Assembly (NCBI RefSeq): GCF_000764305.2
Contig: NW_025947728.1
Location: 434,001-498,000 of the forward strand
Reading direction: 5' to 3'
DNA length: 64,000 nucleotides
Origin: Hyalella azteca
Lineage: Eukaryota > Arthropoda > Malacostraca > Amphipoda > Hyalellidae
The notes beneath the pieces were generated by a model. That model was not told the DNA's origin, did no database searches, and saw nothing but the letters and a program-made list of their open reading frames with translations. This document shows positions 12,442 through 24,147 of the stretch, in pieces. How positions within the stretch are numbered: the stretch's first letter is position 1; each line of letters starts with the position of its first letter. A program made the position numbers and the translations under genes.

Positions 12442-13170
12442 ATAGTGATGTCGGCGCTAAAGAGTAGACCTGATGTGGCCTGTCGCCGATTCTTGTACTT
12501 TTTGTGGCTTGTCCACATGTAGGAGATCTAAAATCATGTCCTTCTACTGGATCTTTTCTAAACTGACGATAGTTTTAAATGGCTACTAGACTTAATTAAA
12601 CCGGGTTAGATATGATGCTAGGCATTTCAAGTCGGCAAATATTTTTTTCCGTAGCTTTATCTAGTCTGTTCTTGAACGCGTTTCTACTCGGAGCGTCAAC
12701 GATGTAATCGGGGAGGCTGTTCCACATGTCGGTGGTTCGAAGCGAGAAGAAATGTTGTCGCGTGGATGTATTGTAACGCAGTTGTTTTAGTCTATAGCCG
12801 TGACCCCTGTGTTGGTTCTTGTTTCAAATTCTAGTAATCCTTCTAGGGCCTTGTATAAACCATGAGAGTACTTGTATACTTCAATGAGGTCCCCACGCAA
12901 ACGTCGATAACAGAGGCTTAATTGGAAGCTTCGTAATCTTCAATCTTTCTTCATAGGATTTGCCCTTCAAGCCTGGAATTATCCTTGTTGCACGTCTTTG
13001 AACACTCTCTATTAAATTTTTGTCCTTTTCAAGTCTGGGTAACCGCAATGCGTTTGCAAACTCTAGGTTCGGACGCACGACAGCAACAAACAACTGCATC
13101 ATCGCTTCCGCATCTAGGAACTCGTAAGAGCGTGTGATCCCTCCAAGAAATTTGTTTGATTTAATAGCTT
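12442..13170 (-). mobile_element. CR1-like non-LTR retrotransposon, 3' fragment
   Basis: Read on the minus strand, this is the end of ORF2 of a CR1/Jockey-like LINE. From about 13170 it encodes NKFLGGITRSYEFLDAEA, then VVRPNLEFA, then ESVQRRATRIIPGLK and SYEERL, the conserved region just after the reverse transcriptase palm. Beyond a frame change near 12880 follow RLRGDLIEVYK, RQHFFSLR, MWNSLPD, VDAPSRNAFKNRLDKA. The downstream 3' UTR has TACAAGAATCGGCGACAGGC before the pentanucleotide tail. The copy is 5'-truncated and has frame breaks and stops, so it is dead. A second copy of the same 3' end lies at 43398-43908. Confidence 0.88.
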
Positions 13171-13789
13171 GCTTATTTATTTATTATTACCTGTTGTCTC
13201 GTCTCGTCTCGAATTGAAAAATTACCAAAGACTGGAGTCTAGTTCCAAGATCAATGCTTCCTTATATCTATTCTGATTATTTAGCATTATATTAAAAAGT
13301 CTAATACCGTCAACCGAAATGAATATTTTTGAAGAAGTCTGAAGTTAAGGCAAACTTTTAAAGAAGAAGTCACAAGAAACAGTTGAAGTCTCAGAATAAA
13401 AGTAAATCTCATTTAAAATAAGTCTGAGCGAAGATCCTTCAATATAGCACGAGTATTATTTATGAGTTATAAGGAAAAATGTTTGGCAATGACATCAACG
13501 TCAGTAGAAGAGGCGTTGCTCAAGACTTGGTTCACTTCTCGTCGACTGTGATTCTACTGCGCTGCCGACTGTAGGTCATTTTTCCTCGAAGCCGCTTGCA
13601 CTGGGAAACGTGCAATCAAAGAAATTAAGACCTTGCCCAAATTGCGATGCGCTTCTTGCCTATATGTGTTCCATCCTGACCCAGTTTTTCCCTTCAAAGA
13701 TAACGTTTCAGTGATATATGCGGAAAGTATGTCAGTATTTGCATAATATTACCGATTAATTTTTCAGAGTGTAGGTTGTGCTGGTTCTA
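13171..13789. other. Intergenic, no gene seen
   Basis: AT-rich between two mobile elements. It contains a short GTCTC run (13197-13211) and AAGAAGTC-rich sequence at 13330-13430. No coding signal. Confidence 0.5.
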
Positions 13790-14359
13790 CAGGGTGTTTC
13801 AGAATCAAGTAACCCTTTTAATTTGTTCATAAATAAAAAACTAAGAACGTTATGAAGTTGAAACCTGTTTTATTTAAAAGAAGAACATTTTTATGGTAAT
13901 ATTGTGTCCTAGTTTTTAAATATAATATATTTTAAATGCCCACCACAATTGTTTTGACAAAATAGGGCTCTTCTCTTCGTTGCTTTCATAACCTTCATTA
14001 GTAATTTCCCGGTATCCGCAAATTTTCGATAAAGAGATTTAATTGTTTTTTTTGAAGGACTGATTCTTGTTTTGAAATGGATCCTGTAATCGCGTTGAAC
14101 TTCTGTTATTGACATCGTCCTGATGTAGGTTTGCAGAATTTTCGTTCTTTCTTCTTTGCTGTAGCGAATCATGATGAAAATTTAAGGCTTGATAATTAAA
14201 CACAAATTTAGCAAGCTATACAGGATAATGACGTAACTATGATACAATATTACCATGAAAATGTTCTTCTTTTAAATAAAACAAGTTTCAACTTCATAAC
14301 GTTCTTAGTTTTTTATTTATTAACAAATTAAAAGGGTTACTTAATTCTGAAACACCCTG
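13790..14359 (-). mobile_element. Tc1/mariner-superfamily element, non-autonomous, 570 bp
   Basis: Both ends carry near-identical terminal inverted repeats of about 117 bp (13790-13906 and 14243-14359), starting CAGGGTGTTTCAGAAT and differing at only a few bases. TA flanks both sides, as expected of IS630/Tc1/mariner integration. The interior encodes only a transposase N-terminal domain on the minus strand. Length and coding content point to an internally deleted copy that would need a transposase in trans. The near identity of the ends suggests it is young. Confidence 0.88.
13909..14172 (-). pseudogene. Transposase N-terminal helix-turn-helix remnant
   Basis: 87 codons inside the 570-bp element. 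YSKEERTKILQTYIRT and PSKKTIKSLYRKFADTGKL match the usual pattern of the DUF4817 / helix-turn-helix domain at the N-terminus of insect mariner-like transposases: an ERxxIL-type first helix, a Ser-Lys-Lys-Thr turn, then a LYRKFxxTG recognition helix. The DDE catalytic domain is absent, so this is not a functional transposase by itself. It might still bind the terminal repeats. Confidence 0.7.
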
Positions 14360-15941
14360 TACAACCGCGATCGAATTTGTCCCCGAGGCGGAAAGTCGAG
14401 ACTCGGTTCTATGAAGCACACAAGAGATTTCGCCGCATTTCAGCGCCAATTTTGAGCCTGTTATTGTCAAGCGATTGGCTGCCAACTCACGTTTCAGGAT
14501 TAGGCCGAGGCTGTACAAGGCCAATAATTGTCTCTGCACTTCCAGGCATTGGTTTCCCCAGAGTTTTTTGGGCGCTAATTCTGACGCATTTCGTTTGCTG
14601 CGCCGAACTTTATATCTGACAACCTTGATTCTAATTTCGCTCATTATTTGAAACCCTATCAATTGTGTCGCTTGATATCATTGAGAAGATACTTTAGAAT
14701 ATAAATTAATGTGATGTAACTTCAAATGTGCACGAAATTAACCACCCAATTAAGTGCAAGTTTCATGAAATGCAGAAAATTCAGTGACATTAAATTCATG
14801 CAATGTTGTGATCTGCTGATAATAAGTCCATTTATGACTAATTCAAGGCAGATCCGGACATGAGGCTGTATTTATATTTTCGAGGTTTTATTTTTTATTT
14901 CACGTCCACATGATGACTTCATTTTTTTGCATTAATTTCTTTAACATGAACTTGAGTCTGACTAAAATTTTACAAGAAAAGTGTTTTGGAAATGCAGATT
15001 CAGTACATGTAATTTGCGCTATACGTTATTTGAAGACTTCATGTCACAATCGCTGGGCAAAATTCTACTAATCAGTAAAGGGAATAGCTCAACTAACCAA
15101 AATTACTTTGGTTCCTTGCATCCTACTATTTACGAGGCTTTCGGGTTACAGATTGAAAAGTTTACTAACTCGGTGAGTAACTAAAATATATAAGTGCTGT
15201 AAATATATTTCAGCTCTGAAATAAGGGTATTACAATTTAAACCTCAAAATTACCCGCCTTTCACAAATGCATTTCGATATCAGTACGAGTGACAGATATC
15301 CAATGCAGTGCATTGTGGGAGGTTGCACTCGCGATGTCAATTAAGTAATTCAATTTCCTTGCTGTTAATTGGGAGACGGACGGGCGCTCCGAATTCAAGT
15401 TTACCGTGGAACTGACGGATTTGGTGCGTGGGCACCAGTGGGTCTTGTCTGAACTGCCGTTGCTTTAGATTGCGAGTATACAAATCTGTACGCCCGCAAT
15501 CCCTCGTGTGTCCATTATCAATATTTGTCGTGTGTTCTGCCTTGCTGCTCGCGTGTATTGGACGAGAAGTCAATTTGATAGTGTATATTTTACAGGCAAT
15601 AAGCAGGAAAATCTATAAAAAAAACTCTACCATTTTCCAGTCTATTCGGAATTTATTACTCATCATATATAGCTGCGAAATTTTGTACAGCAACTGTTAC
15701 AATTAAACACTCCAAATGTATATGCCTCATAACATGATGTTTATTTATATTCGGTATTCTTCATGCTATATATTGAATCATACGAAATACTCGCATCGTA
15801 TCTTCCATACCGTATTGTCAAAAAGATCCTAAAAAATACGTCTAACTAAATTCTAGGTTTTCAGGTAGCTCGTCACGTTCAACCTAGAATTCAAAATTTT
15901 GTCGCTGCGTCTCTCTTAATACAATTTATTTATGAAATGAT
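14360..15941. other. Intergenic, no gene seen
   Basis: The right flank of the element (14370-14640) is GC-richer and has short frames on both strands, neither recognised nor bounded by convincing splice sites. The rest is AT-rich without signal. Confidence 0.45.
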
Positions 15942-16220
15942 AAGAAATTAGCAGCGTTGTCTACGCAATAGTGATGCCAAAACTTTCTCAATATAATTAT
16001 TGCAGTGACAAGAAATTAGCTGAGTTGTCAATGCATAAACTCTCTCATTATAATTATTGCAGTGACAAGAAATTAGCAGTTTTGTCTACGCAATATTAAA
16101 GCCAAAAAAACTATCATTATAATTATTGCAGTGACAAGAAATTAGCAGAGTTGTCTACGCATTTGTAAAGCCAAAACTCTCTCATTATAATTATTGCAGT
16201 GACAAGAAATTAGCCGAGTT
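15942..16220. repeat. About 68-bp tandem repeat, four full copies
   Basis: AAGAAATTAGC starts recur at 15942, 16010, 16067, 16136 and 16204, giving periods of 68, 57, 69 and 68. Each unit runs AAGAAATTAGCAGAGTTGTC, a variable middle with GCCAAAACT, then ATTATAATTATTGCAGTGAC. The second unit lacks about 11 bp. Confidence 0.92.
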
Positions 16221-19200
16221 ATTATTAGCCGCTTCGCTATATAAAGCGATAAGTCGTACCCCACAACCCACGGACGCTGGCTCTAGAAAAAGTAACAGAT
16301 CCGCGACAAGTTTTACTGATGAGATCACTTGTATTCCCAATCACGGCATTTATTTTGCTTCTTTCTTATTCTAATTTGCCGAACTTTTTTTCAAGGAACA
16401 GGGCGAAATTCTCAAGCAATATTGTTATATGTTTTTATTTCATCAAAAACCTCTGAAATTGTCCACGATGGCATCATATTCATCGTACAAAACGTCTAAA
16501 TTTTTTTCATAAGTATATTATTTACATTGAAAATCGAACAATTTCGTGACACGGAAAAAATTAAAATTATCGCACCACATTAGTCCAAATTATTTCTTTA
16601 TAATAACTGAATGACGATGAAAACATCACAACACAACTTCAACAATCATTCACATAGATTAAAGAGCTCTGGTCTCTTTAGCTAACACTGTTCCAAGATA
16701 AAGTGCAGTGTAAAAAAAGAGCTTTGTATTGCGCTCCTTATTTAATTTGTATTACCTAAAATCTTTATGACGCCAATAATTTCGGTTGTTCGATGGAGCC
16801 CGCATAGTTAAAAGGTTTAATGACAGCTCACTGCGTTTCAGAGCCATAATTAAATGAGAATCATGGCTCAGGCAGAATTTCCTTGAAATCAAAATAGTCT
16901 GCTGCCTAAAACAGGGAACCATTCGGCCATGTTCAAACTGCTAAGTGGTTTCAAACAAGTCACGCGTCATGAAAATCAAATGTCATACAAAAGCTGCCGA
17001 TCTTATTTGTTAAAAATTGTTCATGCTAATTAAATATTACCCACTTGTAAAACCTGTATTTGTTTAGTCTAAGCACTATATTTTGATTGATAAGTGATTT
17101 ACCATCAAGGCATCTATATACTCAAAAATTAAATTGATAAAATTAGCGGCAGAAAAATGCAAAAGCAATAAACCTTCTAGTCCATGAGGGCAAATGTATG
17201 AACATTGAACACCGTTAATTGTGTTGCCTAAATTCTTTACATATCAATAAAGTTATCTGGGAGCGGACGAACAAGCTATCGAGGTCCATTTGTTGCGAAC
17301 TCAATTAGCTGTCGCTACACTGACTTGAAATAATTGTGACCTGCTTTGCATGCGTTGTCTGGCCCTGGTCACTGTAGCATTGTAAGTCCTATTCGGAAAA
17401 CCAAATTTGTGGCTTCTTCTAATTAGAACCACCAGCCAATTAGCTTGCGAATGTACGTATTACCGCGTCGAGCAGAACCACGCGCTTCAGGACTAGTATT
17501 TTTTAAAAATAAATTGTAAGAAGGATTCTGGATCATTTGCGTTGGACGAGATGCTATAGCGTTTCCTCTCCTAATATTTTTCGAATGTCACTTCACAATT
17601 TAGGCATTCAGAACCTGAATATGAGTTTAAACTTGTGTCCTGTCAAGAATTTACTATCTGCATTGTTACCATTTGAAAAGAATCGGCGCAATTACAGAAC
17701 GAGAACAAATGCAATCTTTTCTCTCGCAAAATACGCACGACTGAAGAACATTAATTGTTATAATGAGTATTTAAGCCTTCTTAATTTATGCCCGATTTAT
17801 GCGTGGAATTTAATAGCTCAAGCGTCTGTGAGCGAAATAAAAAATAATTGGTCTTGATGTGATCTGCATAATGAAGAAATCCTCCTCTAAATTTATTGTC
17901 GCTTTAATAATAAGTGACAATTTACGAAGCCGAATTAGGATCAGCGATGGCTTAATTATACCTTACATACTAAGCTTATGAAAACATTGGTTCAGCTTTA
18001 GTTTTGTGCGCATTTAATGTGGACATACATATTAAATGTTGTACCTAATGTTTTACATTGAACATTAGAGTGAAAAATCTTGTGATTCTACAATAATGAA
18101 ATTAGTTTCAGTAGCAAGTGAATGTAAAAGGAAGTTTGCTGAATATTTAGTCTCTTACATTTATAATTGCACATTCTTTCAGTATTAAAGATGTGAGCAA
18201 TTATAAATGCAGAACCTGGTCTGTCAAATATTTATATTTCAATTTGAATATATGGTATTTTTAAAACATCCATGCCATGGCCTCCTACTATTTATTCAAT
18301 AATAAAATTCATGCCCTCATATCTTATCTGTGATCTAATTTTCTTATATGTTCGCTAATCAATTCTTCTTAAACTTTTCATCCTTTATTTGTTTAATCAT
18401 AGTCTGAAAATCACTACCCACCATCGCAATGCAGACTAATAAACTAACCCTAAATTCCGGCCGACGTAAGCTAGGATTTATTCCGCCGCCGTCGGCGCGA
18501 CGATCCCTGTGAGCGACTCTTTGTTTTGGCGGAGATCGTCTGCCCGTCTGTCAATAAACCCTTAGAAGGTGAGGGATAATTCCACGTTATGCATAACGTG
18601 CCATTGGGCATGCACCATAAGGCGCTTATAACCTGTCTTGATTGCACCAAAACTTGCCAAAGCTCGAGCATGAAACAAACACCGCGCCTGCGTTCGTTGA
18701 GAGCATAACGATAAAGCTAGCTAGCACCCACGATTAATTAATGCAAATGTAAACCCTCTAAAAGATATGGTGGACGGTTCGGTCGTTCCACCCTTCGATG
18801 AACATCTATAAAGAAGACGGCTATGGGACCTGCATGAAAGAAAGACGCAGGTGAACTCTCATAATTAAGTTTTATTATCAAATTTACTTGGTGTTTGGAA
18901 GTGGGCTCAGTTTACGGATGTCTCGTATTTTGCTGCCAAGCCAAACAGCTGCACCCATAAGTCGGGGTGACGATGTCAATTACGTAGTCAGGACGGCAGG
19001 ATTTTGTTTCATATGTAGGTGCCGAACTGTGCTACGGAGACCTATAATTTACGGCAAAGCTCTGAAGTTCGAGCACAAAATGCATTATATATTATTTCCT
19101 CCTGGCATATATGCCTCAGAAGCATTCAAACATTTGAATTACCAATTCAAAGTTGACCGAGAGGCTGAGTGCGGCATGGTTGGCTATAAAATTGAAAATG

Positions 19201-19637
19201 TCCATCCACCTCGAGAAGCCTTCGATTGGTCAAAAGAAATAAACAGTCATACGTCAACTAGACGAAATATTTGTCTAGAATTCATTTATATATATATGAT
19301 GGTTCTAATACTAACTGAGATTAGTTCGTCCAATTGATTGTCTAATTGTATATAAAGTGATGGAGTTGCTATAATGCTACAATTACTACCAGCTTCATAG
19401 TCAGTAGCACAGCAGACGAACGAAATATTTCTGCAAAGCTCCATCCTCGAGTGAATGCAGAGCGATATTAATTGATATTATGCAATAGCGAAGGTCGCCT
19501 GCAGCGTTACGAACTGACTTGCGAAAATTAATATGAAAAACTTTGGAATCAATTTGAATTCGAGTTGAAATCGATTTACAACTCGACACAATATATAGAA
19601 TACTTTTTGTGCAGAAAGCGTTTCATCGTTTCATGTA
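16221..19637. other. Intergenic, no gene supported
   Basis: AT-rich. A GC-richer patch at 18455-18700 and a 149-codon frame at 18888-19337 were examined. The latter is one of the longer open frames in the window but shows no domain I know, and no flanking splice pattern or codon bias sets it apart. It is recorded as unassigned. Confidence 0.4.
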
Positions 19638-19971
19638 CAGGGTGCGGCGTGGGAACTTACTCTTTTAAAAAAATCACAAAGTAAAAAGTATTAAAGATAG
19701 CGTTTTAATTCTTTCTTTTTTACAAAGAGCTACATTTAAAGTTTCGTTGGGTTTACTTACAAGTTTAATTCTTGAATATTACATCTTGTAGGTGACCTCC
19801 ATGCTGTAGAACGCGCGCTCCTCTCTCGACCACTGCATGGTCGCAACTGAACTGAGTGGACGAAAAACTTCATAGCCCGCGCACCATATTGCGCATGGCG
19901 CCACCTTCCTAGGACTAATGGCCGCCACGTGGCGCGCAATTCAAATAAGTAAGTTCCCGCGCCGCACCCTG
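19638..19971 (-). mobile_element. Mariner-like MITE, 334 bp
   Basis: Terminal inverted repeats of about 25 bp (CAGGGTGCGGCG, then GGGAACTTA with one mismatch) are bounded by TA on both sides. Minus-strand reading near 19850-19785 gives MQWSREERAFYSMEVTY, the start of a DUF4817-type transposase, but a stop follows within a few codons and the remaining domains are missing. This is an internal-deletion derivative of a mariner-like transposon distinct from the 13.8 kb copy, though both begin CAGGGTG. Confidence 0.82.
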
Positions 19972-22900
19972 TATATATAAATCAGTGTAAAATGTGGATA
20001 GATTATTTGTAACTCTGGAACATGAAGGGAACAATCATTGCTGGGATTTGCAGGGTTCACTCGCAATCAAATGATCAAAAAGGATAAATTGTCAGTTAGT
20101 TATAAGATCTGCTGAAGGCAATCGCTGTAGTATTGAACGAAGGTAGCATTTACCGAATGAACTATTTTGTAATTATTCCTATAAAAACGACTTTAAAAGT
20201 CATAGAAATGACGTAAAATTTTAAATGGACATACGAATTGATCTTTTTTAATAAAAATTAGAAGAACATGATCATATATAGTATATGTGTATTTATTTAG
20301 AGCATAAATCAGAGGTTGAGTTTAACGGACATATATATAAAGAAATATAATCTCTACATTACTTTAAAGGATTTTAGAGATAGATATCCGCTGTTCAGCA
20401 GAACCTTCCCTTCCTTAATAGGTGGCTGAACAAAATTCTCTGATTTACTATTATCGTGAAGACAGTTCTTATCTTTTCCTATTATATTCAAAATCGGACT
20501 TTTGGTCACTTTTGAATTGAAAAGTTTCCTACACAGTTCAGTATTGAAATAATTATCATGATAATAATAAAAGCACTCATTAAAACCATTGTTAATTGTC
20601 TAATACTTATACTGCCGCACCGAATATTGCTAACAACCGACACCACAATGCAAACAAATCTCAATTTTTTTCGTAATTTGGGCGCACATTTTTAAGATTC
20701 ATTCAGATTTGTGTGTATTGTTGCAATAAATTTAGATTAGTCATGTTTGAAGTTTTCTACTAAGCATCTCATCGTCTAAATTTTATGAGACAATTGTTGT
20801 TCCGTAACTATAGCTTCAAGTCGTAATAATTCAGTTGATTCAGTTCGCGTTAATCCTCCAAATTCAATTTAAGGACCTGCGTTGACGATGTCGCTAAGGA
20901 TAACCCTGCTTGAAGTGCTTCCCGTTCTTTAAATTCTTCAAGATGCAAAGCGCATTTGCTTTCTAAAGTAGGCGAGTAAGCGGCTTTACCGTGACAGCTT
21001 GTCCGCTCCGATCAAGACCTCGCCAAATTTAATTTTGAAAATCTCATCATTGAGGCAACTTTTATTTAAAAGTTGCGTTATTTTTACTCAACATTGACTG
21101 TTCTCTGGGATATTTTTCATCAGGTATTTCTAATCAGAAGCTTTGAATGAATTACGATCGTGCGAGCGTTACGTGCGTAACGTTCAAAAAGTTATAGGCT
21201 ATAAATAGAACATTCAATGTCGTATTGCTTGCCTGGTTTTATTGACGGTTATTAGTTGTCTGAGCTAAACATTGTTGGCCATGCATGAGGTGAATCCAAT
21301 GATATAGAATTGAAGACACAATTGACTGTGCAAATTGCGAATTCTATTCTTACTTACGATTAACAATACGATTCTATTCTTACTTACGATTATTCTTACG
21401 ATTAACAGTGATGAATTCAGAATTAGACGCAGATTATTCTCTAAGTAATTTGTAATTCCGTCTGTGCGAGATCAAACTGCCAGGACTGCTGGTGGGTGGC
21501 ATTGTTTAATTATATTCATCTCTGGCAGGGAGGTTACTTTTCATGCAAATACGCTGACGTCATCCGCTCGTGCTTGTGTCGTGATTTCGTAAACTTGATG
21601 ATTTGAAAACTATTGCGTTTGTTCATGATTGCCTAATTATTTTAAGTGAAGACAGAGTGTTGATCTTATTCAGTCAATCGCTGTTATGAGTATTTTATAG
21701 AGTAGCTTTCATTACTAGAGAAAATCACATGGTGACATTTAGATAGAAATTTGCTGATATTTGCTCTATAAATCAACCCTTATTGTTGCCGTAACATAAT
21801 TATGCTTGTTTGAGGCAATTGTGTAGTACGTCATTTAACTTTATTGTTTCCCAGGTCCTGTCTAAAATGAATTTCTTCTTGGATAAGACACAGAAAGGAA
21901 TGAACGCTATGTGAATGATTGTAAAATGTAATTTATATTTATATCATTTTACATAAAATGTAATTTTACAAAACTTATAAACCGGAAAAAAATTAACTCT
22001 ACCATAATTTTAGATCGTGTCGTTTTGTTCCAATTAAGGTTCCTGATTAAGCAGAGCCAGCCGTTCCTGGGATTTTAGGATTCATTTTAGACTCCACGTC
22101 CTCGTCCACATTTTCAGTGCTACCCTCGACCGATGCTTGTAAGCGAAATATTGCAGGATTCTCACAGCTTTCAAGCGCTTGTTCCCACAACTCGTGGTGC
22201 AAATGTCGCTTGAATATTCAATCTATATATGAGAGGACACATGCAATTAATCAGATCATTCTATAATATTTGTTAACTTATTTTACTCGTGTTATTCGAA
22301 AAATTCTAAATATAATTACAATCGACATTGGTATGAAATATTGCCTAAGAGTGAAAAAAGAACGTTTTAAGTACTACAATTTTCAAAAAAAGTCAGCATC
22401 AGTTTTCATAAAAGTTTTGGGCTTAGGACCTTTGGAGTTTATGCATGTTATCAAGAGATTCAACTTTCAGATAGTCAACTGAATGAATAATCGATATCAA
22501 CGAGGTCCGTTGTTCTCAATGCAATTTCTTCAGTTGAGCAGGATTCCCGCTACTAATTGGATTCCTTTTCCCACTATTTTAAGAGGAATTTTATTGATTT
22601 TTCAATGGGCACGCGTTATAATTATTTTCATTTTGCTCAAAATGCATTTAACTGAATTTCATTATTTAAATAAAGTTAATTATGTACGGTACAGGATTTG
22701 ATATGCGCAATAATCCCTGCATATTGAGGGGATAGCAATTGAAGTGTTGAAAATTTTTTAAACATCTTTGTTTATTTGTTAGATTATGATTATTTGCTAA
22801 AAGAGAGATTATGGTTTGCCTAAATTTTTAATTGAACGACAGTCGATTTGTTCTCACTAACTCTTTTCAAGAAATAATAATCATTTCAAGTCTCTATTCA

Positions 22901-23999
22901 AATCTCAGTCATGTCACTAATTATGTAGAAGGAATTTGGCAAGGTCCCAATGTGAATTATTTGTATTAAAGTTCGAATAATAATTGAATTATAAACAAGG
23001 TTTCACATAAATTTCAGTTGCTACAACTGACAGTTTTCTTAATTAATTTAGAATTGTGATCCTAACTAACAATGTCAATCTTATTTGTTCATCATTTCAA
23101 AATTGTTTTCATTAACTTTATAATGTGGCTCCTATTCACTTCATTATAATGTTGTATAAAATTCTCATGTCTAGCCTATTTAGTCTTCATATATACATAC
23201 TGGGTTAGTTAATACAGTCCAGACATGTTAACTACAGTGGGAAATTTACTAATATTCACAGGATAAATGAGCAAGAAAACGTTAGTTTAATCTTTTTCTG
23301 AGAAGATACGGTGAATTTTTGTGTAATTTCCTTTGCATTTTACTATTAAATTCAATCGAATTTTGGATATTTTTCCAATCTTCCCCATCATGTGGCAAGG
23401 AAGCGTCAGTGCTTGTTTCGTAAAATTATTTGTCTTTAATAAATGAGTCAAGGCGATCTGCTACATCGTCACTAGAGCCTTATTCTAGTTTACCATTTCC
23501 CTAACCTCACTTCTGACAGCAAGTGTAATGATTAACTGGCGAATTTCGTCCCAGTTTTAATTTTAATTAAATTTGTACATTTATGAAGAAATCTCTGAGT
23601 GTGTCATCTGTTTCTCAATTGGTCTTTCCTAGAGTATCATAGCGATACATGAATACTTGTCTAAAGCCGTTCCATGTACTGACCAAGTTACCGTTGCAGA
23701 CCGTACCATTCCAACCCATTTTCGACACCCATACATTCATCTCATCTAATGCTGCTGCAGATGAGAACATCAAGTGTTTCCGTGTTGAACTCGCTCAAAA
23801 ACTTGCAGTTTTATCCACGGCTCTCAGGCCGGCAATGTTGGCCGTCCTTAATCAGTCGACGATTTACAATGAGGGATTAAGCAACCGGTGCAGCAGTTCC
23901 TTGTAAGGGATCTTGCGGTCTCACTTCCGTCTACTCTGTCCGAAGAGAAGAACTTTGTTTACGTACAAAGCGATTTTATGAGAAGCTTGCGATTGTGCG
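19972..23999. other. Intergenic, no gene seen
   Basis: Uniformly AT-rich. Short frames at 22270-22701 and 23649-23906 have no recognisable domain or splice context. Confidence 0.5.
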
Positions 24000-24147
24000 T
24001 TGGGAAGAATACGATGGATGTTGGGAAGGGGACGTGAGACGTTGAGAAGAGCACGTGAGACGTTGAGAAGAGTAAGAAGGATGATAGGAAGAATACGAGA
24101 GGCGTTGGGAAGAGTACAAGAAGCGTTGGGAAGAGTACGTGAGAGGT
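24000..24147. repeat. About 21-bp degenerate tandem repeat
   Basis: Roughly seven purine-rich copies of GGGAAGAGTACGTGAGACGTT with many substitutions. Frames on both strands (one with RRARETLRR-like repeats) stay open because the period is a multiple of three. Confidence 0.85.

Noticed and set aside
18888..19337. 149-codon plus-strand ORF as a gene
   Set aside because: No recognisable domain, no splice support, and the composition resembles flanking DNA. Left as unassigned.
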